Part shown: piece by piece, positions 38,490 to 46,216 of the stretch
Layout: each line of letters opens with the position of its first letter
Position numbering within the stretch: position 1 is the first letter of the stretch
Origin: an uncultured Bacteroidia bacterium
GTDB taxonomy: Bacteria > Bacteroidota > Bacteroidia > Bacteroidales > UBA932
Assembly: GCA_902784965.1 (NCBI GenBank)
Contig: CACZWU010000004.1
Coordinates: 1 to 53,241 of the forward strand
Length of the DNA stretch: 53,241 nucleotides
Reading direction: 5' to 3'
Program-made: the position numbers and the translations under genes
The notes under the pieces: generated by a model
Databases searched by the model: none
Told to the model about the DNA's origin: nothing
The model's input: the letters and a program-made list of their open reading frames with translations, nothing else

Positions 38490-38744
38490 TTATTTGACTT
38501 TTTCTACGATTTCTACTAATCTCCAGCGTTTGGTCTTGCTCAGGGGGCGGGTCTCCATGATGCGGACCGTGTCGCCTTCGCTGCACTCGTTCTTGTCATC
38601 CTGGGCGACGAACTTCGTGGTCTTGTTCACGAACTTGCCGTAGATGGGATGCTTCTCCTTGGTCTTCACAGCAACTACAATAGACTTATCCATCTTGTTG
38701 CTGACCACGATGCCGATTCTTTCTTTACGAAGATTTCTTTCCAT
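38490..38744 (-). CDS. rpsQ: Ribosomal protein S17
   Basis: This 84-residue protein starts [20 protein letters not shown]. It has the S17 pattern [20 protein letters not shown] and [20 protein letters not shown]. It is an early 16S rRNA binder. It lies between rpmC (13 bp) and rplN (1 bp). Confidence 0.98.
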   Translation of the reverse strand: MERNLRKERIGIVVSNKMDKSIVVAVKTKEKHPIYGKFVNKTTKFVAQDDKNECSEGDTVRIMETRPLSKTKRWRLVEIVEKVK

Positions 38745-38757
38745 AGGACTTTCTATT

Positions 38758-38952
38758 TTAGTTCTGTTTCTCTTTTTCTGCGAGCACGGTCATCATGCGG
38801 GCGACGTCAGCTTTCGCCTTCTTGATGGCGGAGGTGTTTTCCAGCGGAGAGATCACATGGTTCATCTTCATTTTGTTGAGATTCTGCTTCTCAACCTCGA
38901 GACGTTCGCGCAGGTCTTTCACTGCCATCTCTTCGATTTCTTTTCTTTTCAT
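38758..38952 (-). CDS. rpmC: Ribosomal protein L29
   Basis: This 64-residue helical-hairpin protein starts [20 protein letters not shown], with [20 protein letters not shown] and [19 protein letters not shown]. It sits at the polypeptide exit of the 50S subunit. It lies between rplP (18 bp) and rpsQ (13 bp). Confidence 0.96.
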   Translation of the reverse strand: MKRKEIEEMAVKDLRERLEVEKQNLNKMKMNHVISPLENTSAIKKAKADVARMMTVLAEKEKQN

Positions 38953-38970
38953 AATCTGCTCTGCTAAAGA

Positions 38971-39390
38971 TTATTCAACATAGTCGCGACGAACGACGAA
39001 CTTGGTGGTGATAGGGAGCTTCTGGGCACCGAGACGGAGCGCTTCCTTGGCAACCTCCATCGGAACGCCTTCGGCCTCGATGATCATGCGGCCCGGCGTG
39101 ATGGGAGCCACGAAACCTTCCGGGTTACCTTTACCCTTACCCATACGGACTTCGGCCGGTTTCTTGGTATAGGGCTTATCCGGGAATACGCGGATCCAGA
39201 TCTTACCTTCACGTTTCATGTAACGGACAACAGCCTGACGGGCAGCTTCGATCTGCTGACCGGTGAGCCAGCAGCTCTCCATCGTCTTGATGCCGAAGGA
39301 CCCGAAGGCCAGCTGGCTACCGCGCTGGGCGATACCTTTCATGCGACCTTTCTGCTGTCTTCTGAACTTGGTTTTCTTAGGTTGTAACAT
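38971..39390 (-). CDS. rplP: Ribosomal protein L16
   Basis: This 139-residue protein starts [20 protein letters not shown]. It has [20 protein letters not shown], then [20 protein letters not shown] and [20 protein letters not shown]. The Arg hydroxylation region is conserved. In nearly all bacteria rpsC lies directly upstream. Here the gene is first, behind its own promoter (39468-39500) and an 80-nt leader, and the next gene upstream is an unrelated dipeptidase. Confidence 0.98.
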   Translation of the reverse strand: MLQPKKTKFRRQQKGRMKGIAQRGSQLAFGSFGIKTMESCWLTGQQIEAARQAVVRYMKREGKIWIRVFPDKPYTKKPAEVRMGKGKGNPEGFVAPITPGRMIIEAEGVPMEVAKEALRLGAQKLPITTKFVVRRDYVE

Positions 39391-39467
39391 AGCCTTATTA
39401 CTTTAATTATACCTTAAACTTCTCATTCTCAGCGTCTTGACCCACTTCGGGCATAAGACACAGGGTT
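39391..39467 (-). promoter_or_regulatory. Leader of the rplP-rplQ transcript with hairpin
   Basis: The expected 5' untranslated region before rplP can fold. GTCTT at 39434-39438 pairs with AAGAC at 39455-39459, and ACCC at 39440-39443 pairs with GGGC at 39449-39452 (one G-U in the mRNA) around a small loop. A ribosomal-protein binding site is possible; no known leader family is recognised. Confidence 0.45.
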
Positions 39468-39500
39468 GCAAAGGTACACAAAAAAATTAAATACCAAAAA
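39468..39500 (-). promoter_or_regulatory. Promoter for the rplP-rplQ ribosomal operon
   Basis: Read on the minus strand, TTTTTGG (39500-39494) forms the -33 box and TACCTTTGC (39476-39468) a perfect -7 box, with 18 bases between TTTG and TA. The region is A/T-rich, in contrast to its surroundings. It is the best promoter match in the window and is placed to drive the whole ribosomal block. Confidence 0.8.
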
Positions 39501-39578
39501 CTTTTGCGAATTTTTCGACAAAAATTTTTGATACTTAACTTACTGACAAAGCAGGCGTTTAGCCGACTTGAAACGATT

Positions 39579-40649
39579 CTATTTTTTGGCGTTTTCGACC
39601 GCACGCATGACCCGGAGGAAATTGCCGCCCCAGAAGAGTTCGAGCTCCCGGTCGGTCCAGCCGCGGCGCATCAGCTCGACGGTGATGTCCTTCATCCGCG
39701 AGGCATCTTCCAGCTGGCGCATCCCGCCGCCCCCGTCGAAATCGGTACCGATGCCCACGTATTCCACCCCCACCAGCCGGCGGATATACTCCACATGGTC
39801 GCAGAAGGTGCCGATGTCGACCTGGTCGGCGGGCAGCCACGACAGCGCCCAGCGGCCCGTCGTGACCTGGATCACGCCGCCTTTTGCCGCGATGGCCCGG
39901 ATCTCATCGTCCGTCAGGTTGCGCGGGTGGTCCTTGATGGCATACACGCACGAGTGCGAACAGATGACGGGCGCGGTGCTGAGCTCCAGGCAGTCATAGA
40001 GCGTCTGGGTCGAGGCGTGCGAGCAGTCCACGATGATGCCCAGGCGGTTCATCTCGCGCACGAGCTCCTTGCCGAAAGGCGACAGGCCGCCCCAGGTCTT
40101 TTCGGGATAGCGCGAGGCGTCGCAGATGTCGTTGTCGTAGTTGTGGCAGAGCGTGATGATGCGGGTGCCCAGGTCGTAAAAGTCCTGCAGGCGCGACAGG
40201 TCGCGGCCGATGGGATACGCATTCTCCAGACCCATCACCAGGCTCAGGTGACGTTTCTTTTTGTTACGCTCGATATCCTTGACCGTCAGGGCGATGCGGG
40301 CTTCGCGGGGGCGTGCCTCGATGTAGGCGCGGATGGCTTTCATCTGGCCGATGGCCTTCTCGAAAGCCGCCTGCTCCGAAGCCTCGTCGAGCGGTCCCTG
40401 TTCCGTGAAGATGGGATAGAAGCAGCAGTCCACGCGTCCCTCCCGCAAGCGCGGGAACGAAGCCTGCACCCGGTTCATGTCCACGCTGTCCCGGATGAGT
40501 TCCAGCGCCGTATCCGTGTGCGTGTCGATCGATACGATGCGGTCGTGCAGCCGCTGTGCCCGCTGCAGCAGCGCCGCGTCGCCAGGGTCTTGTGCAAAGG
40601 CCGCCGCGGAAAGCAGCAGCGCAGGAAGGAGAATCCTCAATGATTTCAT
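39579..40649 (-). CDS. Secreted membrane-dipeptidase-type peptidase (M19)
   Basis: This 356-residue zinc dipeptidase has an N-terminal signal peptide (MKSLRILLPALLLSAAAFA). Metal-site motifs are DTHTDTALEL near residue 42 (HxD), MGLENA near 140, DCSHAS and SHSC in the second half, and GIGTDFDGGGG near 306. It should split dipeptides, often those with D- or dehydro-residues in this family, in the periplasm. ATG 40649 is chosen over upstream TTG 40658. The ATG overlaps the stop of the symporter gene (ATGA), so uptake and hydrolysis are probably co-expressed. Confidence 0.9.
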   Translation of the reverse strand: MKSLRILLPALLLSAAAFAQDPGDAALLQRAQRLHDRIVSIDTHTDTALELIRDSVDMNRVQASFPRLREGRVDCCFYPIFTEQGPLDEASEQAAFEKAIGQMKAIRAYIEARPREARIALTVKDIERNKKKRHLSLVMGLENAYPIGRDLSRLQDFYDLGTRIITLCHNYDNDICDASRYPEKTWGGLSPFGKELVREMNRLGIIVDCSHASTQTLYDCLELSTAPVICSHSCVYAIKDHPRNLTDDEIRAIAAKGGVIQVTTGRWALSWLPADQVDIGTFCDHVEYIRRLVGVEYVGIGTDFDGGGGMRQLEDASRMKDITVELMRRGWTDRELELFWGGNFLRVMRAVENAKK

Positions 40650-41983
40650 TTCCACCAATGGAGTTTACGGGCCAGCAAGAGAAGCAGCAAAGACGCCACC
40701 AGACAGCCAAGCATCAGCCAGAGGCCCGCGCCGGCGGCGAAGAGAATGGGCACGAAGGTGATGAGCAGGATCTCGACCGGGGCGCAGGGGAGATAGGCCA
40801 GCGCATAGTCGTCCATCGCCTTGCTCTGCATCTTCGGGTCGACAATGCGCAGCAGGGCGATGCCCATGGCCATGGTCCCCGTCCACCAGCCCCAGGCAAA
40901 GATCGATTTCTCAAACCAGTCCTTCTCGTTGAGCCGGCGGCCGAACCAGAACACGGTGAAGATTGTCAGGGCGATGCCCGCCACCGTCAGCACGACCAGC
41001 GGCAGTGCATATTTCACTACGACGCCGAGCTTGATGGCAGCCACGCCGCACGTCACCAGCAGATCGGTGGCCGTGCTGCTGATGCCCACCGTCGTGCGCG
41101 GATCGATGTAACGGGATGCTCCCACTTTATTGAAGATTGCCTTGAAGAGCATGCCCACCACGAAGGCACAGCTGAACACCGGCAGTTCCAGGGCCGGCCA
41201 GAGCAGTTTCACGCCCCGGCTCAGCATATAGCCGCCGAAGGCCGCCACCATCACGAGTGCGAGATGGAACATGTGCGAATCGATGGAGATGGGCGAGGTC
41301 GTGCCCACGGCGGTGGGCTCGCGCTTTTCCTCGGGCAGCAGGCCGCTGCGGTATTCGTCGGGCAGGTCGCTGAAATCGACAATGTAGGAAGTATGGCCCC
41401 TGCGGGTTGCCCGCTTGATGAAAAGCAGGCCGCCCAGGATGGCCACGATCACACCGATGGTGGCGGTGGTCATGCCCAGGCTCGCGGCCTCATCCCAGCC
41501 CAGGCCATGGAAAGCCGAGCCGATGGCGGCCGCTGTGCCGTGCCCGCCATAGAAACCCGTGGGGAGCATCACGCCGAAAGCCGGATGGAGCTCCGGCCAG
41601 ATGAGCCGCAGCACCAGCAGGCCGAAGAGTCCCATCACCGCCCACTGGAACAGCATCCCGAACTGGGAATACACCCACATCGGGCCCACCCGGTTCACCA
41701 CCTGTTTCAGCTTGAAATGGGGCGAGGAAAAGGGCAGCGCGGCGAAGACCACGGCGATGAGGAGGGCCGAATAGGTGCCGATGTTGTTGGAGAGCGGCAG
41801 CCAGCCCAGCCCGTTCGGGCCGAAGGTCAGGCCCAGGAGTCCGGCCAGCAGGCTCGGCGGGATGAAAAGCTTCTGTACGAGGGGAACTTTCACCCGGATC
41901 AACTTCCCGATGAGCAACAGGCCGCAGATGATTCCCGCATCGGAAAACAGCACCCACGGCGTGAAATTTGCAAGGTCGAACAT
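40646..41983 (-). CDS. Sodium/glutamate symporter (GltS) family protein
   Basis: This 445-residue membrane protein of the GltS family has about ten to twelve helices in two inverted halves. The first half carries IPPSLLAGLLGLTFGPNGLG, then LPTGFYGGHGTAAAIGSAF near residue 142, the typical re-entrant loop, and a second Gly-rich segment near 355-375. It would import glutamate or a related acid with sodium. ATG 41983 is used; GTG 41986 is the only upstream alternative. It heads a two-gene operon with the dipeptidase and is divergent from the DUF4294 gene. Confidence 0.87.
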   Translation of the reverse strand: MFDLANFTPWVLFSDAGIICGLLLIGKLIRVKVPLVQKLFIPPSLLAGLLGLTFGPNGLGWLPLSNNIGTYSALLIAVVFAALPFSSPHFKLKQVVNRVGPMWVYSQFGMLFQWAVMGLFGLLVLRLIWPELHPAFGVMLPTGFYGGHGTAAAIGSAFHGLGWDEAASLGMTTATIGVIVAILGGLLFIKRATRRGHTSYIVDFSDLPDEYRSGLLPEEKREPTAVGTTSPISIDSHMFHLALVMVAAFGGYMLSRGVKLLWPALELPVFSCAFVVGMLFKAIFNKVGASRYIDPRTTVGISSTATDLLVTCGVAAIKLGVVVKYALPLVVLTVAGIALTIFTVFWFGRRLNEKDWFEKSIFAWGWWTGTMAMGIALLRIVDPKMQSKAMDDYALAYLPCAPVEILLITFVPILFAAGAGLWLMLGCLVASLLLLLLARKLHWWK

Positions 41984-42001
41984 CACTTTTACGGATTAAG
42001 T

Positions 42002-42013
42002 CGTAAATTTACG
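42002..42013. promoter_or_regulatory. Perfect 12-bp palindrome in divergent promoter region
   Basis: CGTAAATTTACG is its own reverse complement, and it lies 9 bp before the DUF4294 ATG and 18 bp before the gltS ATG. TAAATTTA is one base from the -7 consensus on both strands, so it may be a shared -7 box for both genes or an operator. Confidence 0.4.
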
Positions 42014-42022
42014 AAAAATTAG

Positions 42023-42685
42023 ATGAAAATCCTATCCCGGTTCGCCACGGCCTTTCTCCTGGCCCTCGTCCTGCTTCCTTCGGTCTCCGCCCAGAACCGG
42101 CGGGAAGTGAACGTGATGGAATACTACGTGAACGGGAAGGACACCATCTATCTCGATGAGATCCCACCCGCAGTCATCCACCCGAAAAAGACGATGAAGC
42201 GGCGCGAGTGGGTGAAATACTACAAGCGCGTCCACAATTTCAGCAAGGCCTATCCCTATGCCCTGGCCATCAGCCACATCATCAAGCAGACCGACAGCCT
42301 GTTCGAAGCCGAACACTACACCAAGCGCCAGCAGGATAAATACCTGAGCAAACTGAAAGATGAGTTGCTCAAGGAGTTCGACCCGCTGTTCCGCAAACTC
42401 ACCCTCAAGCAGGGTCTGATGATGATCCGGCTCATCGACCGCGAATGCGGCCTGACCCCCTACTACATCCTGAAAAACTATATGGGCGGCGCCGCGGCGG
42501 GTTTCTGGCAAGGTGTGGCCAAAGTCTTCAAGGGGAACCTCAAGCAGCCCTACGACCGTTTCGGGGAAGACAAGGACCTGGAAGAACTGGTAGGAATCTG
42601 GCAACGCGGCGAATTCGACGACCTCTATTGGCTGATTTTCGGCAAGCCGAAACCCGAGGTCCCCATCCCGGAAAAATTCAAATAG
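42023..42685 (+). CDS. DUF4294-family secreted protein
   Basis: This 220-residue protein has a signal peptide (about residues 1-23, ending VSAQ). The conserved core includes DTIYLDEIPPAVIHPKKTMK near residue 38, then YYKRVHNFSKAYPYALAISH and TLKQGLMMIRLIDRECGLTP. The family is nearly confined to Bacteroidota and has no established function. Its last 8 bp overlap the end of the convergent lpxH gene. Confidence 0.85.
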   Translation: MKILSRFATAFLLALVLLPSVSAQNRREVNVMEYYVNGKDTIYLDEIPPAVIHPKKTMKRREWVKYYKRVHNFSKAYPYALAISHIIKQTDSLFEAEHYTKRQQDKYLSKLKDELLKEFDPLFRKLTLKQGLMMIRLIDRECGLTPYYILKNYMGGAAAGFWQGVAKVFKGNLKQPYDRFGEDKDLEELVGIWQRGEFDDLYWLIFGKPKPEVPIPEKFK

Positions 42686-43382
42686 CCAGGTAGTTTACTC
42701 CCTGCGACCAGTCACCGATGACATAGAGCTCGCCGCCGCTTTCCACCTCGAGGTGAGCGGGGGAATGCCAATGCCCGAAGATGTAGAGGTCGATGGGACG
42801 GGTTTTTCCGAATTCGTTGGCGAAGCGGTAGATGCCGCTTTCACGGTCGACCGTGATGGCACGGTCGGGATGGTGCTTCTTGCTGTAGGCCGACCACCTG
42901 TGGGCCAGGGCGAAGACCCAGCGTGGATGGAAGGCCTTGAGCAGGGCGATCAGCGCCTTGTTGCGGAAGATGTGGAACACCATCCACGACTTGGCGTCGC
43001 GGCAGCCCAGCGTATCGCCGTGCCCGATGCAGGCCTGGCGTCCGTCGAGGTCCACCACCACATAGGGCTCCTGTACGATCTTGACGCCCAGTTCCTTTTC
43101 GAAATAATCGCTGATCCACCAGTCGTGGTTGCCACGGAAATACCACACGGGCATTCGCTCCGCCACGGCTGCGATGGCCGCCAGCGCGCGGACGTTGCCC
43201 CGGGGCACCACATCGTGGTAGTCCACCCAGAAGTCGAAGATGTCGCCCAGCAGGAAAAGACCCTTCGCATCGGCGGGCAGGCCTTTCAGGAAATCGACGA
43301 AGAGCCGTTCGCGCGTCCCGTCAGAGTCGGGGACGCCCAGGTGCAGGTCGCACACGAAATAGTATTTCCCGCCCTCAGCCAT
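42678..43382 (-). CDS. UDP-2,3-diacylglucosamine diphosphatase (LpxH-like)
   Basis: This 234-residue calcineurin-like phosphoesterase should make lipid X in lipid A synthesis. Metal motifs: CDLHLG near residue 11, GDIFDFW near 46, GNHDWW near 84, GHGDTLG near 119 and GHWHSPA near 208. The DYHDVVPR and RDAKSWMVF regions fit the LpxH/UDP-DAGDP group more than generic phosphoesterases. LpxH and LpxG both exist in bacteria, and this is the LpxH type in length. It lies 6 bp after uppP. Confidence 0.88.
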   Translation of the reverse strand: MAEGGKYYFVCDLHLGVPDSDGTRERLFVDFLKGLPADAKGLFLLGDIFDFWVDYHDVVPRGNVRALAAIAAVAERMPVWYFRGNHDWWISDYFEKELGVKIVQEPYVVVDLDGRQACIGHGDTLGCRDAKSWMVFHIFRNKALIALLKAFHPRWVFALAHRWSAYSKKHHPDRAITVDRESGIYRFANEFGKTRPIDLYIFGHWHSPAHLEVESGGELYVIGDWSQGVNYLAI

Positions 43383-43388
43383 GGGAAA

Positions 43389-44183
43389 TCAGAACAGGGT
43401 CGAAATGATGCAGGCCAGGCCCACGATGGCGCAGTAGAGCGCAAACCAGCGGAGTTTCGCCTGCTTGACGATGGCGATCATGAATCGGCAGGCAAAGAGT
43501 CCGGAGAAGAACGCGGCCACGAAACCCAGCACCAGGGGCAGCACGCCGATACTGCTGGCTGCGAAATCACCCCCCACCACGTCGAGGAAAGCCTCGCCCA
43601 GGATGGGAACCAGCACCATCAGGAAGGAGAATCGCGTGACTTCTTCCTTCTTCACGCCGCAGAGCAGGCCCGTGGCGATGGTCGAGCCGCTGCGCGAGAG
43701 ACCGGGAATCACGGCTACCGCCTGCGCCAGACCCATCCAAAGGGCAGATTTCCAGGTAACCGGTCCCCCTTCGCCGCCACGGCGGGCAGCCAGGGTTTCC
43801 GAAAGGAAAAGCAGGAAGGCCGTCACGATGAGCGCAAAACCAACGACCAGCAGGCCGCTGCCGAAAATCGACTCCACCTGATCCTTGAAGAACATCCCCA
43901 CGACGAAGACCGGTACCATCGACAGGAGGATGAGCAGGAGGTAGCGCGTTTCAGGATTCATCTTGAATTGGAAAAGCCCCTGCAGAAGTTTGACGATATC
44001 TTTCCAGAACACGACGATGGTGGCCAGTACCGTAGCAGCGTGGACCGCCACTTCGAAACTGAGGTCGGCCGTCTCGATGCCGAAGAGGGCCTTGCCGATG
44101 GCCAAGTGGCCGCTGCTGCTCACGGGAAGGAACTCCGTGAGGCCCTGGACGATGCCCAGGATAATCGCTTCAATCCAACTCAT
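43389..44183 (-). CDS. uppP: Undecaprenyl-diphosphatase (BacA/UppP)
   Basis: This 264-residue membrane enzyme recycles undecaprenyl diphosphate, the lipid carrier for cell-wall and O-antigen units. The active-site motifs are GLTEFLPVSSSGHL near residues 14-27 and PGLSRSGST near 159-167. About seven or eight transmembrane helices are visible. The ATG overlaps the DUF3098 gene stop by 4 bp, and lpxH follows 6 bp later. Confidence 0.97.
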   Translation of the reverse strand: MSWIEAIILGIVQGLTEFLPVSSSGHLAIGKALFGIETADLSFEVAVHAATVLATIVVFWKDIVKLLQGLFQFKMNPETRYLLLILLSMVPVFVVGMFFKDQVESIFGSGLLVVGFALIVTAFLLFLSETLAARRGGEGGPVTWKSALWMGLAQAVAVIPGLSRSGSTIATGLLCGVKKEEVTRFSFLMVLVPILGEAFLDVVGGDFAASSIGVLPLVLGFVAAFFSGLFACRFMIAIVKQAKLRWFALYCAIVGLACIISTLF

Positions 44184-44416
44184 CGCTCTTCTTTTTCATC
44201 GCGGGGCTTGCGCATGATGCCCCAGATAATCACGCCGATGCCGATGCAGATGATGACGGGCGACACCACCAGGCGGCGGGCGTTGAACATTTCGGGATTG
44301 AAGACGTTCGGGTCGGACGATCCGCCGCCGAGCATCAGGATGAAGCCCAGCACCATCACCAGCAGACCGATGCCGATGAGTGTCACGTTCTTTTTAGGCA
44401 GGGAGAAATTTGCCAT
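44180..44416 (-). CDS. DUF3098-family small membrane protein
   Basis: This 78-residue protein has two transmembrane helices (about residues 11-30 and 50-68) and a charged end KPRDEKEER. GFILMLGGGSSDPNVFNPEM in the middle is the family core. DUF3098 proteins lie between ftsX and uppP in many Bacteroidota, as here, but their function is unknown. ATG 44416 (MANFSLPKK) is used, since longer frames run into ftsX. Confidence 0.88.
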   Translation of the reverse strand: MANFSLPKKNVTLIGIGLLVMVLGFILMLGGGSSDPNVFNPEMFNARRLVVSPVIICIGIGVIIWGIMRKPRDEKEER

Positions 44417-44426
44417 GGTTATCTTG

Positions 44427-45305
44427 CTAATAATACAAATCGTCTTTGCTGCCGAAGGCCACCTTGTTGACCACAAAGGCCGTGGAGATGACACAGATCA
44501 GGATGCCCAGCAGCACCGTTCCCACAAGGACCGCCCACACCAGCCGCATGTCAAGGATCATGCCCATCAGGTCGGAGTCGCGGCTCAGGTAGCGGATGAT
44601 GGCGCAGAGGATGCCCGAGGCGATGATGCCGGCCACGGCGCCCTGAACCACCGCCTGCCAGAGGAAAGGCCGCGCGATGAAGGAGCGCTTGGCCCCCACC
44701 AGGCTCATGGTGTGGATGGTGAAGCGGCGGGCGTAAATGTTGAGCCGCACCGTGTTGCTGATCAGGGCGAACGAAATGACCAGCAGCAGCGCGATCACGA
44801 CCCCCAGCACCAAGCTGATGCTGCGCAGGTTGGCGTTGAGCGCATCGACCAGCGTCTCCTGGTAGACCACCTCTTCGACGAAACGGTTGTCGAGCAGGCT
44901 GGCCTTGACCCATTCGAGCGAGTCTTTGGTGATATAGTCGCCGTCGAGTTTCAGGTCGATGGAGATGGGGATCGGGGAACTCTCGAAGACCGAGAGGAAA
45001 TCTTCGCCCAGGAGGCCTTTCATCTCCTCGGCGCCCTCTTCTTTCGAGACGAAGCGGCTTTCCTTCACATAGGGACGTTCGGCCAGCTGCTCGGCCAGCG
45101 CCCGGCCCTCCTTCTCGGAGGTCGACTGCTTGAGCATCACCGACACCGCCATGTTCTCCTTGAACCAGCGCGCCAGGCCACGGGCGTTGACGGCGAAGAC
45201 GGCAGCGGCCGACATCAGCACGAGCACCAGCGAAATGCTGATGACCGAGGTGACGTAGGAACGAATCAACCGCTTGTGTACTATATTTTTACCTTTCGCA
45301 GCCAT
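44427..45305 (-). CDS. ftsX: Cell-division ABC-type permease FtsX
   Basis: This 292-residue protein has four transmembrane helices. The first is near residues 20-40 and is followed by an extracellular domain (about 45-155, with AVSVMLKQSTSEKEGRALAE). The other three lie at about 165-275. FALISNTVRLNIYARRFTIH and MSLVGAKRSFIARPFLWQAV form the FtsE-contact region. With FtsE, which is not in the window, it controls peptidoglycan hydrolases at division. The ATG at 45305 follows a -7 box (45321-45328) and starts the DUF3098-uppP-lpxH run. Confidence 0.93.
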   Translation of the reverse strand: MAAKGKNIVHKRLIRSYVTSVISISLVLVLMSAAAVFAVNARGLARWFKENMAVSVMLKQSTSEKEGRALAEQLAERPYVKESRFVSKEEGAEEMKGLLGEDFLSVFESSPIPISIDLKLDGDYITKDSLEWVKASLLDNRFVEEVVYQETLVDALNANLRSISLVLGVVIALLLVISFALISNTVRLNIYARRFTIHTMSLVGAKRSFIARPFLWQAVVQGAVAGIIASGILCAIIRYLSRDSDLMGMILDMRLVWAVLVGTVLLGILICVISTAFVVNKVAFGSKDDLYY

Positions 45306-45320
45306 TTTCGGGTCAGGTTG

Positions 45321-45351
45321 CAAAGATAATCAAAATAATTTATTATCTTTG
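45321..45351. promoter_or_regulatory. Divergent -7 boxes for ftsX and the starch-synthase-like gene
   Basis: TATCTTTG reads on the minus strand from 45328 to 45321, toward ftsX, and on the plus strand at 45344-45351, toward the next gene. Both match TAnnTTTG exactly. Matching TTTG -33 boxes are not obvious. The region is A/T-rich. Confidence 0.6.
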
Positions 45352-45382
45352 TGTCGAATTTGCCTTAAAATGTCTTAAAAAG

Positions 45383-46207
45383 ATGGAAGAACCTGTACGA
45401 GTACTGTTCGTGAACTCCGAGATCTTCCCCTATATGCCTGAAACAGACATATCTGTACTGGGAAGGTATCTGCCGCAGGGGATCCAGGAGAGCGGGAAGG
45501 AGATCCGCTCCTTCATGCCGCGATATGGCACGATCAACGAACGCCGCAACCAGCTGCACGAAGTCATCCGCCTGTCGGGGATGAACCTCATCATCAACAA
45601 TGCGGACCGCCCGCTGGTCATCAAGGTTTCCTCCATCTCTTCGGCCCGCATGCAGGTCTACTTCATCGACAACGAAGACTACTTCCATCGCAAATTCATC
45701 TACCAGGACGCAGAAGGCAACGATTTCAAGGACAACGACGAACGCGCCATCTTTTTTGCAAGGGGCGTGCTCGAGACCGTCAAGAAGCTCCGCTGGAAAC
45801 CCGACATCGTACACTGTCAGGGATGGGTCTCTCACTTCCTGCCCGTGTACCTGAAGAAAGTATACCACGAAGATCCCATCTTTACCGACGCCAAGGTGGT
45901 GCTCTCGCTCTACAACGAGATGCTCGACGCCCGCCTGAGCGACAACGTGGTCGACAAGGTCGCCACCGGCGCCCTCCTGCCGGAGGACGTGGCGGTCCTG
46001 GCCGAGCCCAGTGGCATAAATCTTGCGAAACTGGCCATCCAGTATGCCGACGGCATCGTCGCCGGCGTGCCTGAAGTCGATGCCCGCCTGATGGCAGAGG
46101 TCAACCGGCGCAAGCTCCCGGTTCTGCCTCACACCCCCATCAGCCAGGATTACAGCCAATACGTCCGGGCTTACGACCAATTTTACGACGACCTGTTAAA
46201 AGATTAG
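45383..46207 (+). CDS. Short GT5 (glycogen/starch synthase-like) protein, probably non-catalytic
   Basis: This 274-residue protein corresponds only to the N-terminal half of a GT5 glycogen synthase, starting RVLFVNSEIFPYMPETDISV. PDIVHCQGWVSHFLPVYLKK near residue 140 is the typical HxxxW region. The ADP-glucose Lys motif KTGGL is replaced by ETDISVL, and the whole C-terminal Rossmann half is absent. So glucan synthesis is unlikely, and a regulatory or carbohydrate-binding role is possible. Such short forms recur in Bacteroidota beside DUF4270 genes, as seen 9 bp downstream. Confidence 0.85.
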   Translation: MEEPVRVLFVNSEIFPYMPETDISVLGRYLPQGIQESGKEIRSFMPRYGTINERRNQLHEVIRLSGMNLIINNADRPLVIKVSSISSARMQVYFIDNEDYFHRKFIYQDAEGNDFKDNDERAIFFARGVLETVKKLRWKPDIVHCQGWVSHFLPVYLKKVYHEDPIFTDAKVVLSLYNEMLDARLSDNVVDKVATGALLPEDVAVLAEPSGINLAKLAIQYADGIVAGVPEVDARLMAEVNRRKLPVLPHTPISQDYSQYVRAYDQFYDDLLKD

Positions 46208-46216
46208 CGACAAGAG

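Noticed and set aside
39407-39604. 65-codon frame in the rplP leader region
   Set aside because: It crosses the rplP promoter and overlaps the dipeptidase end, with no family motif; promoter logic explains the sequence better.
42753-45329. 858-codon open frame opposite lpxH-uppP-ftsX
   Set aside because: It spans four real minus-strand genes and their junctions, and its composition is that of a shadow frame.
45383-46207. Treating the short GT5 gene as a broken pseudogene
   Set aside because: The frame is intact, the downstream gene follows directly and, as far as I recall, the same short form recurs in other Bacteroidota.
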